A DNA stretch of 64,000 bases, from positions 230,203-294,202 of the forward strand of contig NZ_STFZ01000007.1 of NCBI RefSeq assembly GCF_005222845.1, in the 5' to 3' direction. Source of the stretch: Rhizobium sp. FY34. GTDB taxonomy: Bacteria > Pseudomonadota > Alphaproteobacteria > Rhizobiales > Rhizobiaceae. The notes beneath the pieces were generated by a model, which was given only the letters and a program-made list of their open reading frames with translations, was not told the origin of the DNA and made no database searches. Position 1 is the first letter of the stretch, and each line of letters opens with the position of its first letter. This document shows, piece by piece, positions 9,174 through 18,615 of the stretch. Position numbers and translations under genes: made by a program.

Positions 9174-10160
9174 TCAGGTGGAGAAACGATGCAAGCTGGG
9201 TGGTTGGTCGAAATGCTGGCTCCAGATACGCCGCAGGTGGCGGGCGGAGGCAAAGCCGGTGCGGGCCGCAACATTTTCCAGATCAAGCCGCGATTGGCTG
9301 ATGATGTCACGCGCCAATGTCACCCGGATGAGGTTGATATAGTCGATCAGCGACAGGCCGGAATGTTCGCGAAACAGGCGCGACAGGTGGCGCCCGCTGA
9401 GACAGGCGATGTCAGCCAGACGCTCCACGGACCAATCGGCGGCGGGATCATCCATGATGGCATCCTGCACCCGGTGAATGGCCGGATGAATGTGATTGCG
9501 GCCGGAAAGCCAGGGCGAAATCTGCGGATCATGGCCGCTGCGCCGCAGATAGACGACCATCTTGCGCGCCGCAGACAGGGCGGCCTGCGGCGTGGTGAGC
9601 CTTGCCACAATATGCAGCATGAGATCGACGCCGGTGGAAATGCCGGCACTCGAAAAGCGCTGGCGATCCTCCACATAGAGCCGGTTTTCGAGAACCTGCG
9701 CGGTGGGCGCCAGTTTGCGCAGATCGGCAAGGCAATCGGAATGGCTGGTGCAGGCATGGCCTTCCAGCAGCCCCGCAGCACCTGCCAGCAGAGCGCCGGA
9801 GCAGATGGTGACCAGCATCGTATCGCTGGTGACCGCAGACGACAGCCAGCGCGACAGCACGCGCCGCTCCTTCTCCACGCCCGCATCCGGCGGGGCCGAA
9901 ATGCTGCCGGAAACGACAACCATGGAGCCGGGCGGCAGGCTCTCCGGCAGCGGTTCCAGCCCGTCAAGCGCAAGGCCGATCGAGGTTGTCTGGCGCTGAG
10001 CGGCTCCCAGATAGTGTAACTCGAAACGCGCCTGCGTCTGCGCCTGGTTGGCATAGCGCAGCACTTCCATCGGCCCGGCAATATCCAGAAGCAGCGCATG
10101 CGGCGGCACGACCATGAAAACGGGAATGATCCGTGTCGTGTCCGCCGCCGGCTGTATCAT
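9174..10160 (-). CDS. GlxA-type AraC family transcriptional regulator
   Basis: 328 residues in two parts: an N-terminal DJ-1/PfpI-like class I amidotransferase domain (about 12-200, with the elbow segment VTICSGALLAGAAGLL) and a C-terminal AraC DNA-binding domain (about 225-325, double helix-turn-helix: WSVERLADIACLSGRHLSRLF and LENVAARTGFASARHLRRIW). GlxA-type regulators sense small metabolites; the ligand here is unknown. Its ATG overlaps the stop of the cysteine hydrolase gene (10157-10160, ATGA), so the two form an operon and may be functionally linked. Confidence 0.92.
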   Translation of the reverse strand: MIQPAADTTRIIPVFMVVPPHALLLDIAGPMEVLRYANQAQTQARFELHYLGAAQRQTTSIGLALDGLEPLPESLPPGSMVVVSGSISAPPDAGVEKERRVLSRWLSSAVTSDTMLVTICSGALLAGAAGLLEGHACTSHSDCLADLRKLAPTAQVLENRLYVEDRQRFSSAGISTGVDLMLHIVARLTTPQAALSAARKMVVYLRRSGHDPQISPWLSGRNHIHPAIHRVQDAIMDDPAADWSVERLADIACLSGRHLSRLFREHSGLSLIDYINLIRVTLARDIISQSRLDLENVAARTGFASARHLRRIWSQHFDQPPSLHRFST

Positions 10161-10711
10161 GCGGCACGCCTTGCTGTGTCCAGTGCATCCTCGACGGTTG
10201 CGATGCGGGCAAAACGGTCCTTGAGCACCATCTCCGTATGCCGGCGGATCTCTTCCGGCGAGCGGGTGACGCCGAGTGCATCCACCATCGGGAAGGTGAG
10301 GGTGGCTTCCGACACATAATCGACAGCAAAGCCGAGATCAGAGGCGTGGCGGGTCGTCGTTTCGCAGCATTGCTCGGTGCGGATGCCGGAAATGATGACA
10401 TGGCGGATGCCGTTTTGCGTCAGCCAGACATCCAGACCGGTGCCGACAAGGGCGGAATGGCGGCGCTTTTCGAAGATGCGGGTTGGGCTGATGCGAATGC
10501 CGTCCAGCGTGCGCACATGGCCGCTCTCCTTCGAAAAAGGACCCTGATCCTCGACATGGAAGATCTGGATGACAGGCATACCGGCCGCCTCGGCACCATC
10601 GATCAGCGCCTGCTGGCGCTCCAGATAGCGGGGCAGATCCGCCGCATCCCAATAGGGGCGGTGAGGGAAGGATTGCTGGACATCAATGACGATGAGTGCG
10701 GTCTCGGACAT
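10157..10711 (-). CDS. Isochorismatase-like cysteine hydrolase
   Basis: A 184-residue alpha/beta hydrolase if translation begins at MSETALIVIDVQQSF (10711, with GGAG upstream); a start five codons earlier is possible. The expected Asp-Lys-Cys triad is seen: Asp in VIDVQQSF, Lys in the middle segment, and Cys in GIRTEQCCETTTRHA, the family signature. Family members hydrolyse isochorismate, nicotinamide, N-carbamoyl amines or related C-N bonds. Coupled by ATGA overlap to a GlxA-type regulator. Substrate unknown. Confidence 0.88.
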   Translation of the reverse strand: MSETALIVIDVQQSFPHRPYWDAADLPRYLERQQALIDGAEAAGMPVIQIFHVEDQGPFSKESGHVRTLDGIRISPTRIFEKRRHSALVGTGLDVWLTQNGIRHVIISGIRTEQCCETTTRHASDLGFAVDYVSEATLTFPMVDALGVTRSPEEIRRHTEMVLKDRFARIATVEDALDTARRAA

Positions 10712-11081
10712 TTTCGAGCTCTCCATGGGATTAGGAATAGCCGAAGAATAGGCTTTTACGCCAGAGCCAAAAGGGGGGATAAAGACGTTGAGCGGACGTT
10801 TTGGGACATGTGGTGGGGCATTCTAGACGCTGATGGCGGTAGCGGATCTTCCCGAAAAGGACGAGGAAACGCGGAAGAGTGCGTTGGCAACCATTCATAT
10901 TGGTATATTGGGCCGGCCTGTTTCTAGATGTTCGTCAGGCGTCGATGATGCCTTCCGTCGTTGCCTCTTGTCGGCAGATAAATTGGGTTGTGGATATTCA
11001 ATATCATTCATCTGGAATTGCGTTTGCATCGGTACTGACGTTGGATATCCTGTTTAGAAGACAGGGGAGACTTGAGCGACA
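10712..11081. other. 370-base spacer without a supported gene, before the FBA-protease gene
   Basis: The stretch has lower GC than the surrounding genes and only short frames without family features. It must contain the promoter of the cysteine hydrolase (left side) and of the following gene (right side), but I see no convincing -35/-10 pair. The change in composition begins around 10750 and continues through the next gene, consistent with a transferred segment. Confidence 0.4.
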
Positions 11082-13367
11082 ATGTCCGAAGCAGCGTGGC
11101 AGATGGCGATTGAAGACGTTTTTCGGGAGTTGATCGTTAACGGCGATGCCAGTCAAGGAATGACTGGTTGGACGATCGAATCGTCGCCTGGGAATGGCTG
11201 GTCAACCGAGGACGGACCTGGTGAGTCCTGTCCAGAAACAGCTGGCAAAACGAACTTTGTGTCGTCATTTGGTTGGGCTAAGAAATCGCAGCTCATCGAC
11301 CTCGTCGCCGCCGGCTTCGATCCAAACTATCTCGATACGGCGCCGCGTATCTACGTAAGCGATTGGGTGTGCGGTCGCTGCGATGCGCCCAGCTCCTACG
11401 AGCTTCGCGTTGAACTGCGCGATGCGCAGGGAAATGTTATCAAATCGCTGGTGACAAACGAACTAGACACGCCACGTGCGGGTGGCTGGACCTACCCGTG
11501 GCGGCGCATCTTGAGGGATTTCCATCGTTATGGACCCGGCGTCCGGTTCATTTATTTCGAGCATGGCGGCACGGATCGAGTGAACTGGTCAGGCTGGTAC
11601 GGGGCAAAGATGACGGGCGCTTCCGTTAAAGTCGCCACCGCGCCATCGCATCATCGAAACCTTCTTCAGAATCCCGACGGCGCCAACGGCATGACCGGGT
11701 GGACGGTACTGTCATCCGGCGGCAACGGTTGGTCAACAGAGAATGTTGCTTGGTCCTGTCCGTCGAGCGCTGGTCAAAGCAACTTCGTCACATCGTGGGG
11801 TTGGTCCAGGAAACAGCAGATCGTTGATCTAGTGGCCGCTGGCTTTACCGCAGAGCAACTCGACCAGTCGCCCGACATCCGTATTGAAGACTGGATGTGC
11901 GGTCGCAGCGACTCGGGTTCAAAGTATTACCTTACCGTCAATTTGCTGGATGTGAACCACACCGTCATTGAGAGTTTCACGACGGGAGAGGTAAGCACGC
12001 CTCTCCTGCCTAACTACGCCTATCCTTTCTCGCGCGTTGGAACGACCTTTATTGACTATCCTACAGGCGTCCGATTTGTCTCTTTCGAGCATGGCGGTGT
12101 GGACACGAACGGTTGGCAGGGTTGGTACGGAGCAAAGATGACCGGCGCCTATGTTGGCGTCGTACTACCCCCGCCGCATTCGATGTTGCCTATGGTTGGC
12201 GCCGACGTGCCGTCAACCATAACTGTAGTCGATAATCGCGTTAGAGTATCTCCGACCGACGTCATGCCGACCAAATGGATATGCGACCTTGTCATTGAAT
12301 ATCAGAGTGGTCGGTACAGCGGCTCAGGTTGGCTCGTTGCTACGCCAGGCCCCTTCGCTGTGGTCGTTACGGCGGGTCATAACGCTTTCGACAAGAAGCT
12401 TGGCTTTCCAAAGTCGATCACCGTCTATCCGGCACGTGATGGATCGGTTCAGCCCTATGCCAGCTACACCGCTCGGGCGAACAGTATCCAAGCCAACATC
12501 CGCTACTTAGTCGATGCAAATGGTGGCGTTATCAAGTATCCCCTCCATGATCTAGGCGCCGTCATCGTCCCCAAATCCGCGGTTGATTGGGGGGGGACGG
12601 GATTCACTGCGACGGTTGCCACCGACGACGAACTTCGCACCACGTCTCTGACCGTTGCTGGGTATCCGGGCGACAAGACAAACCCTGACGGTTCACCATC
12701 ACACACGATGTGGACGGCCAATGGCCCGATCGATTCATTTAGTCGCACATCTTTCTGGTATCCGGCTATCTATACCTGGCCGGGTAACAGCGGCTCCCCA
12801 GTTTACAAGGTTGGAACGCAACAGGTCTTGGGCGTGCATGTGCAAGGGCTGCCCGAACCGTCAGCAATTGTCGGGTCGCCGTTCGGGGGCAAGGCGACAC
12901 GAATAACCGCCGAAGTCGCTTCGACGATTGTGGCTTGGGCGACGCCTCTCACTGCGGATACACGCATCACCTCGCTCGAACTGATAGTCCAGACCGGGGA
13001 TGATTTCGGCGCGGGCACGAATGACACTATTAACGTAAAGCTTGCCGGTAAGGACTTTGGAAATCCCGATGATACCTTCTTCAAGGACAGGAGCGAGCGC
13101 GACCAAATCGATGGATACGACCTGACCGACAAGATGAATTTACTCTTTCCGAACGGCCTTTTTGTCCGTGACTTGGTAGGAAGCCAATATACGATCGCCC
13201 GCGTGTTCGAAATGCTCAGTGGCTGGGGGTACTGGTTCTATGGTGACTGGGAGGTGCACAGCGTGTTTCTATACGTCAACGGACAACGTTTTCATGCCCG
13301 CCGGTATAATCAATGGCTTGATGTTGTGAAGCCAGCGCTTGTCGGCAGGATTACGGAAACTCCCTAA
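11082..13367 (+). CDS. Tandem F-box-associated (FBA) sugar-binding-like domains + trypsin-like protease + PLAT-like domain
   Basis: A 761-residue protein. Two copies of the same domain (about 17-186 and 193-361) share GMTGWT, GNGWSTE, F-GW-x-K-Q-(I/L)-x-DLVAAGF, W-x-CGR, GPGVRF/PTGVRF, FEHGG and GWYGAKMTGA. These match the FBA domain of eukaryotic FBXO2/FBXO6 and NCCRP1, which binds high-mannose N-glycans in FBXO2. Next is a V8/trypsin-like protease domain (about 395-620) with His433 in VTAGHN, Asp490 in HDLGAV and Ser570 in GNSGSPV, so the triad is complete. The C-terminus (about 626-745) resembles PLAT/LH2 (LELIVQTGD, AGTNDTI, YVNGQRF). There is no signal peptide or F-box. The gene stands alone, with lower GC and different codon use than its neighbours, suggesting transfer. 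Domain calls are from motif recognition. Confidence 0.85.
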   Translation: MSEAAWQMAIEDVFRELIVNGDASQGMTGWTIESSPGNGWSTEDGPGESCPETAGKTNFVSSFGWAKKSQLIDLVAAGFDPNYLDTAPRIYVSDWVCGRCDAPSSYELRVELRDAQGNVIKSLVTNELDTPRAGGWTYPWRRILRDFHRYGPGVRFIYFEHGGTDRVNWSGWYGAKMTGASVKVATAPSHHRNLLQNPDGANGMTGWTVLSSGGNGWSTENVAWSCPSSAGQSNFVTSWGWSRKQQIVDLVAAGFTAEQLDQSPDIRIEDWMCGRSDSGSKYYLTVNLLDVNHTVIESFTTGEVSTPLLPNYAYPFSRVGTTFIDYPTGVRFVSFEHGGVDTNGWQGWYGAKMTGAYVGVVLPPPHSMLPMVGADVPSTITVVDNRVRVSPTDVMPTKWICDLVIEYQSGRYSGSGWLVATPGPFAVVVTAGHNAFDKKLGFPKSITVYPARDGSVQPYASYTARANSIQANIRYLVDANGGVIKYPLHDLGAVIVPKSAVDWGGTGFTATVATDDELRTTSLTVAGYPGDKTNPDGSPSHTMWTANGPIDSFSRTSFWYPAIYTWPGNSGSPVYKVGTQQVLGVHVQGLPEPSAIVGSPFGGKATRITAEVASTIVAWATPLTADTRITSLELIVQTGDDFGAGTNDTINVKLAGKDFGNPDDTFFKDRSERDQIDGYDLTDKMNLLFPNGLFVRDLVGSQYTIARVFEMLSGWGYWFYGDWEVHSVFLYVNGQRFHARRYNQWLDVVKPALVGRITETP

Positions 13368-13776
13368 ATGAGTGAGCTTGGTGGCAACCGGTTCCCTCTC
13401 CTTGGCTCCTGCGGAGGACGCCGGTCTCCAACCGTGGCAAGTAGGCGGCGCCGCAAAACTTTCAGTTCGTTGGCGTCAGAGCGTAGTCATAGGCCCTGCG
13501 ATATCGGCAGATGAGAATCGGGCTATTGACCACTAAGTGCCACCGAAAGTGTTCGCGCAAGCCTCTGAAAAATGTCGACGAACCGATCACTTGCGGACAT
13601 ACCGGCAGCGGCAGCAAATGGGTCGAAAGCGGCTAAAGTGGTCTGCTGTGCGCGATAGCAGCCATTTAATTTACTGCCGCTATAGACTTGGCCATCTCCC
13701 TTCCCCCACCCCCACATCATTGCATCCGGCTCGCCCCGTCCCTAATGTGCGCCGGCAGATATATTGGGAGGAAATC
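13368..13776. other. 409-base spacer without a supported gene
   Basis: No frame here has a family signature or a good ribosome site. A 65-codon minus-strand frame (13523-13720) and an in-frame extension of the next gene are not convincing. No repeat or insertion-sequence end was recognised. The segment separates the atypical FBA-protease gene from ordinary chromosome and could be the right boundary of a transferred piece. Confidence 0.4.
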
Positions 13777-14763
13777 ATGGTGCGTTTCGGTATTCTATCC
13801 ACGGCCAAGATCGGCCAGCAGGCGGTCGTGCCGGCCATTCAGGACGCGGAAAATTGCGTGGTCACGGCCATTGCCAGCCGCGATCTGTCACGGGCACGGG
13901 CCATGGCCGACCGGTTTTCCGTGCCGCATGCCTTCGGGTCCTACGAGGAAATGCTTTCCTCCGATGTGATCGATGCGGTCTATATTCCGCTGCCGACCAG
14001 CCAGCATGTGGAATGGACCATCAAGGCGGCCGAGGCCGGCAAGCATGTTCTTTGCGAAAAGCCGATTTCACTGAAAGCCGAGGAGATTGACCGGCTGATT
14101 GCGGCGCGCGACACCAACAAGGTGCTGATCGCCGAAGCCTTCATGATCACCTATGCACCGGTCTGGCTGAAGGTGCGCGAACTTTTGGGGCAAGGTGCTG
14201 TCGGGCGGCTTTGCCATGTGCAGGGCTCGTTCACTTACTTTAATCGTGACGCTTCCAACATGCGCAATATTCCGGAACTGGGGGGCGGCGGCCTGCCGGA
14301 TATCGGCGTCTATCCGACGATGGCGACACGGTTTTCGACGGGCAAGGAGCCCTTGCGCGTGCAGGCGACGACGGTGCGCGACAAGGATTTCGGCACCGAC
14401 ATCTATTCAAGCGTCAAGGCGGATTTTTCGGATTTCGATCTGACATTCTATATCTCCACCCAGATGGCGGCGCGCCAGCAGATGGTGTTTCACGGCACCG
14501 ACGGTTTCATCGAGGTGAAATCGCCGTTCAATGCCGATCGTTACGGCGCCGAAGAAGTGGAACTGACCGACCAGAAGCATGGCCGCTCGGAAATCTTCCG
14601 CTTCCCGGATAGTCGCCAATACAGGCGCCAAGCGGAAGCCTTTGCCAGCAAGGCCATGGGCGGTGCGGCAGAGGTCGTTTCACTGGAAAGCTCGCGCGCC
14701 AACCAGCGCTTCATCGATGCTGTCTACCGCGCCAGCGAGCATGATGGCTGGGAGACGGTGTAA
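13777..14763 (+). CDS. Gfo/Idh/MocA family oxidoreductase
   Basis: 328 residues from the ATG at 13777, which has an ideal GGGAGGAAATC ribosome site; the open frame extends further upstream but without similarity. The Rossmann N-terminus ([15 protein letters not shown]) and the conserved CEKPI-S in the middle mark the family, followed by the alpha/beta C-terminal domain ([12 protein letters not shown]). These enzymes oxidise or reduce sugars, inositols or trans-dihydrodiols with NAD(P). The context gives no substrate. Confidence 0.92.
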   Translation: MVRFGILSTAKIGQQAVVPAIQDAENCVVTAIASRDLSRARAMADRFSVPHAFGSYEEMLSSDVIDAVYIPLPTSQHVEWTIKAAEAGKHVLCEKPISLKAEEIDRLIAARDTNKVLIAEAFMITYAPVWLKVRELLGQGAVGRLCHVQGSFTYFNRDASNMRNIPELGGGGLPDIGVYPTMATRFSTGKEPLRVQATTVRDKDFGTDIYSSVKADFSDFDLTFYISTQMAARQQMVFHGTDGFIEVKSPFNADRYGAEEVELTDQKHGRSEIFRFPDSRQYRRQAEAFASKAMGGAAEVVSLESSRANQRFIDAVYRASEHDGWETV

Positions 14764-14769
14764 GCCGTC

Positions 14770-15165
14770 TCAATCCTCTTCCTTGATGCGCCGGTGGCGA
14801 AACACCAAGCGCGAATAGCCGAAGAAGGAATAGGCCGTGGCGGCCATGGACGATAGCACCACCGCCGCCACCGGCTGCAGCAATGGCAGGCGGTGGATCA
14901 GCAGCGAATAGAGCGCGTAGTTCAACAGCGCAGAGGTGATGCCGACCGCCCAATAGCGAAAGCCTTCCTTGGCCAGCGAATGCGGCGAGGGTTCAAACGT
15001 GAATGTGCGATTGAACGCCCAGGTAAATGCCATGGCGCAGAGGATGGCCGGAATGCGCGCCGCAAACGGGCTGAAGCCGGCAAAGCTGATCAGCAGATAG
15101 GTCAGCCCGGCATCGATGATGAAGCCGAAGCCGCCGGCAATCAGAAAACGGATGAGCTTCTTCAC
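14770..15165 (-). CDS. GtrA-like membrane protein
   Basis: 131 residues with four hydrophobic helices (IRFLIAGGFGFIIDAGLTYLL onward), the GtrA/DPMS family pattern. GtrA is thought to flip polyprenyl-phosphate-linked sugars made by a GtrB-type glycosyltransferase. Translation begins with GTG (15165), overlapping the TGA of the glycosyltransferase upstream as GTGA, so the two are coupled. The partner arrangement supports a GtrA-GtrB role. Confidence 0.88.
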   Translation of the reverse strand: MKKLIRFLIAGGFGFIIDAGLTYLLISFAGFSPFAARIPAILCAMAFTWAFNRTFTFEPSPHSLAKEGFRYWAVGITSALLNYALYSLLIHRLPLLQPVAAVVLSSMAATAYSFFGYSRLVFRHRRIKEED

Positions 15166-16166
15166 GCGGCGCGGGTCTCGGTCTCGTCGAAGGCCTTTGG
15201 CGTCACGGCAAGCGCCGGGCTTTGCATGGAGGCTGCCTGCGGCTGGCTGAGATAGGCAAGCCTGAGCATTTCATTGCGGCCACGCGCCACCGAATCCAGA
15301 ATGATGCCGGCCGTCAATGCCACTGCCGAGAGCGAGACAAGCGCCAGCGACAGCATCCAGGTGGGCATGCGCGGCACAAGGCCCGTCGCGACATATTCGG
15401 TGAGAACCGGGATCGACAGGGCAATGCCAGAGGCACAGAGACCGGCCGCGACAAGGCCGAAAAAGGCGAAAGGCCGGGTTTCCTTCATCAGCATGGCAAA
15501 CATGCTGAGTATGCGCGCCCCATCGCGAAAGGTGGAAAGCTTGGAAAACGAGCCTTCCGGACGGCGGCCATAATCCAGTTCCAACTCGCTCACCGGCAGT
15601 TTGAGCCGGAAGGCATGCACCGACATTTCCGTCTCGATCTCAAAGCCGGTCGAGACGGCGGGAAAGCTTTTCACATAGCGGCGGGTAAAGGCGCGGTAGC
15701 CGGAGAAGATATCGGTGAAATCCGTGCCGAACAGGCGCCGGTAGAGAAGGTTGAACAGCCGGTTGCCGGCGGCATGGCCCTGACGGCCGGCATCGTCATG
15801 CACGCCGCGCCGCGTGCCGACCACCATATCGGCGCGTTCCGTCAGCAGCGTGCGGATCAGCTCTTCGGCATCATCCGGCGCATAGGTGCCATCGCCATCC
15901 GCCATCAGGTACAGATCGGCCTCGATATCGGCAAACATGCGGCGCACCACATGGCCCTTGCCCTGGCGCCGTTCGCGGCGCACGTCGGCGCCGGCCAGCA
16001 TGGCGGCGAGCGCCGTGCCATCGGTTGAATTGTTGTCATAGACATAGATGCGCGCATAAGGCAGCGCTGTCTTAAAGCCGCGCACCACCGAAGCAATGGT
16101 CGCCGCCTCGTTATAGCAGGGCAGAAGCACGGCCACCTGCAGCCCGTTCATTGCGGCTTTTTCCAT
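15162..16166 (-). CDS. GtrB-like family 2 glycosyltransferase with two C-terminal membrane helices
   Basis: About 334 residues from ATG 16166 (alternatives: ATG 16151, GTG 16184). The GT2 domain starts VAVLLPCYNEAATIASVVRGF, has the metal-binding DGDGTYAPDD, and the acceptor region TRRYVKSFPAVSTGFEIETEM. Two membrane helices follow (about 245-270 and 285-310). This is the layout of polyprenyl-phosphate glucosyl/mannosyl transferases (GtrB, DPM1-like) that load a sugar onto a lipid carrier at the inner membrane. Coupled to the GtrA-like gene. Confidence 0.9.
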   Translation of the reverse strand: MEKAAMNGLQVAVLLPCYNEAATIASVVRGFKTALPYARIYVYDNNSTDGTALAAMLAGADVRRERRQGKGHVVRRMFADIEADLYLMADGDGTYAPDDAEELIRTLLTERADMVVGTRRGVHDDAGRQGHAAGNRLFNLLYRRLFGTDFTDIFSGYRAFTRRYVKSFPAVSTGFEIETEMSVHAFRLKLPVSELELDYGRRPEGSFSKLSTFRDGARILSMFAMLMKETRPFAFFGLVAAGLCASGIALSIPVLTEYVATGLVPRMPTWMLSLALVSLSAVALTAGIILDSVARGRNEMLRLAYLSQPQAASMQSPALAVTPKAFDETETRAA

Positions 16167-16306
16167 GATTTCCACTCGATACACGGCAAACCGGAATCGC
16201 CAGACCGGGCGCTTCCAAGATTTTACTATTTCTTGAGAAGGTTAAAGCTAGGTTTCGATCGTCGCCCGGCCTCGGGATTCGGCTTGTGACTGCGAGGATA
16301 AAGACG

Positions 16307-18157
16307 ATGAACCACCCTTTCAGCGAAGCCGGCATGGCCGGTGACGAACGCCGGCAGCCCATGGGCATCTGGGCCCTGTTCCTGCCGTCGCTTGCCGCCT
16401 ATTCGCTGGTGCTCGTAGCGCTGATTCTGGTGTTTCATGTCATGGGCGCCACTGACTATGTCGGTCCAGACAATGACGATGCGATGCGTCTGGTGGAGGT
16501 GCGCGATCTTTTGGCCGGCCAGGGCTGGTTCGATATGATGCAGTACCGGCTGGGGCTGGATGGCGGCACGCTGATGCACTGGTCGCGCTTTGTCGATCTG
16601 CCGATTGCCGCACTGATAAGGTTTTTTGCCCTATTTGTCGGGGCAGGCGAGCAGGCGGAAATGCTGGCGCTTGCGGTCTGGCCGCTTTTTCTGGCCGTCC
16701 TGTTCATGGCGGCCGCCGGACTTGGCGGACGGCGCATGGGCGGCGTCGAAACCATGCATATCGCCTTTGGCCTTGCCGCGCTCTTTGCCTTCACCTCCAT
16801 CCGCTTCCATCCGGGCGCGATTGACCATCACAATGTGCAGCAGGTCATCCTGATGTTCCTCGCTGCCATGATGGTGGACCGGCGCCGCGCCGGGGCAAGC
16901 CATATGATGGCGGGGGCTCTGGCGGCGCTGGCCATTGCAATTGGTGCGGAAACCGTGCCGGTTGTGGCGGTGGCCTGCGCCTGTATTGCCGCCCAATGGG
17001 CCTTTCATGGCGAGGCCTTCGGGCGTGCAGCCCGTGCCTTTGGCCTGTCGCTGTCCGTTTCCATTTCGGTGTTCTTCTTTGCCACCGTGCCACCCTCTGC
17101 CTGGGGGGTGGTGACCTGCGATAATCTCTCGCTCGGCTTTTATGCGCTTTCGGCGCTGGGCGGCGGCGGCCTGTTCCTAATGGCGCGCTTTGGCCGGCAT
17201 CTGGGCGGAAAGGGCCGGATGTTAACGCTTGCAGGTCTGGGCGCCGCACTGCTGGTGACTGCCGTGCTGATTGCGCCGCAGTGCCTGGGCAGTCCGCTGG
17301 CGGGTCTTGATCCCATGCTGGTGGAACTCTGGCTGAGCAAGGTGACGGAAGCGCAATCCATCCTGTCGCAGATCCGCCTTCTGCCGGAAACCGTGGGTGG
17401 CTTCTATGCGGTCGGCCTGTTTGCCGTGGCCATCTGCGCCTTTCGCATTCTCGATCGCGAAAAACCGGAAATCCACCTGGTTCTGCTGGCGCTGATCAGC
17501 GCCGCCTTCGTCGTCTCGCTGATCCAGGTGCGTGGCTCCTATCTGGCCAGCGCGCTGTCCATCCTGCCTCTGTCGCTGATCATCACCGATCTGCGCCGCC
17601 AGTCGCATGCGGAACCGGAAAACATCAATGCCGGCTTTGTCTATGTCGTCACCGTGCTTCTCTCGGTGCCGGTCGTGTGGTTCTTCCTCGGCATTGTCAG
17701 TATCAAGGGCATCGGCAATTCCATCACCATTAGCGCACTGACGCAGGCAAGCGCCCCGATGGGCAATGCCAGCAGATGCGTGAGCCGCATCGATATGCGG
17801 GCGCTTTCGCTTCTGCCGCCTTCGGTGATTGCAGCGCCGGTGGAAAGCGGTGCCAGCATTTTGCGCTTCACGCCGCACCGGGTGCTAGCCGCACCCTATC
17901 ACCGCAATCAATCCGGCATGCTGACGGAACTGCATATCGGGCTATCAACGCCGAAGGATGCAGAAGCGTTTCTGCGCGGCGCCAAGGTGGATGTTCTGGC
18001 CTTTTGCCCCTCGGACCCGCAGACGCAAAGCCTGATGCGGCTGAAGCCGGATGGGCTTTATGCGCAATTGGCAAAGGGCATCGTGCCGGCGTTTCTCGAG
18101 CCGGCCCGCGTCGCCGACAAGGATGGCTTCCGGTTCTTCATGATGCGCAAGCTGTAA
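16307..18157 (+). CDS. Multi-pass GT-C type membrane glycosyltransferase-like protein
   Basis: A 616-residue membrane protein from ATG 16307. It has an N-terminal hydrophobic helix, an extracytoplasmic loop with an acidic pair (YVGPDNDDAMRLVEVRDL), then a helix-rich region with about ten hydrophobic segments and a soluble C-terminal part. An acidic motif in the first periplasmic loop is the mark of GT-C enzymes that use lipid-phosphate sugars. It is divergent from the GtrB/GtrA-like pair, so it may be the serotype-specific transferase of a three-component system. Exact family and acceptor unknown. Confidence 0.72.
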   Translation: MNHPFSEAGMAGDERRQPMGIWALFLPSLAAYSLVLVALILVFHVMGATDYVGPDNDDAMRLVEVRDLLAGQGWFDMMQYRLGLDGGTLMHWSRFVDLPIAALIRFFALFVGAGEQAEMLALAVWPLFLAVLFMAAAGLGGRRMGGVETMHIAFGLAALFAFTSIRFHPGAIDHHNVQQVILMFLAAMMVDRRRAGASHMMAGALAALAIAIGAETVPVVAVACACIAAQWAFHGEAFGRAARAFGLSLSVSISVFFFATVPPSAWGVVTCDNLSLGFYALSALGGGGLFLMARFGRHLGGKGRMLTLAGLGAALLVTAVLIAPQCLGSPLAGLDPMLVELWLSKVTEAQSILSQIRLLPETVGGFYAVGLFAVAICAFRILDREKPEIHLVLLALISAAFVVSLIQVRGSYLASALSILPLSLIITDLRRQSHAEPENINAGFVYVVTVLLSVPVVWFFLGIVSIKGIGNSITISALTQASAPMGNASRCVSRIDMRALSLLPPSVIAAPVESGASILRFTPHRVLAAPYHRNQSGMLTELHIGLSTPKDAEAFLRGAKVDVLAFCPSDPQTQSLMRLKPDGLYAQLAKGIVPAFLEPARVADKDGFRFFMMRKL

Positions 18158-18163
18158 GACGGG

Positions 18164-18430
18164 CTATGGGCGCGAGGTTGAGGCGGGATGGCTGAGCACG
18201 GCTGCCAGAAGCATCGCGCCCAGAACGCAGATCAGCCCCACATTCAGCCCGGCAATGGCAATCAGAAGGTCGATGAAGGACACGCCTCCGGCTGACACCA
18301 TCGCGGCAAGGCCGAAGACGGCGATGAGCAACAGCGGCGACAGCACGATGGCCACGGCCTTCCGTGTGGTGCCGGCGGCAAGGCCCAGCGAAACGGCGGT
18401 AAGAAAAAGCACGGGCTGCACCCTTTGCAT
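18164..18430 (-). CDS. Small membrane protein, three helices
   Basis: 88 residues from ATG 18430 (MQRVQPVLFLTAVSLGLAAG); a TTG six codons earlier is less likely. Three hydrophobic stretches span most of the protein, separated by short Gly/Arg turns, ending in a short polar tail. No family recognised. It converges on the GT-C gene with a gap of six bases and lies about 185 bases from divergent xseA. Confidence 0.6.
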   Translation of the reverse strand: MQRVQPVLFLTAVSLGLAAGTTRKAVAIVLSPLLLIAVFGLAAMVSAGGVSFIDLLIAIAGLNVGLICVLGAMLLAAVLSHPASTSRP

Positions 18431-18615
18431 GACGAAACTGACCTGCAACCTGGCGCAAGGCGGCTAACAAAGATTGCTGCCTGGGCCGTTTTGCCGGAAA
18501 AGATCGCTGGCAGGTTTAAGCCTTGGTAAATTGCAAAGCCGCTGTGCCAGTGTTGCACACTGTTTTTGTCTTTGCGGCGGGTGAAAGCTGCCCCGCGATC
18601 GGCTAGACTGATGCC

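Noticed and set aside
13523..13720. A 65-codon minus-strand frame in the spacer before the Gfo/Idh/MocA gene
   Set aside because: No ribosome site, no recognisable domain, and no support from context.
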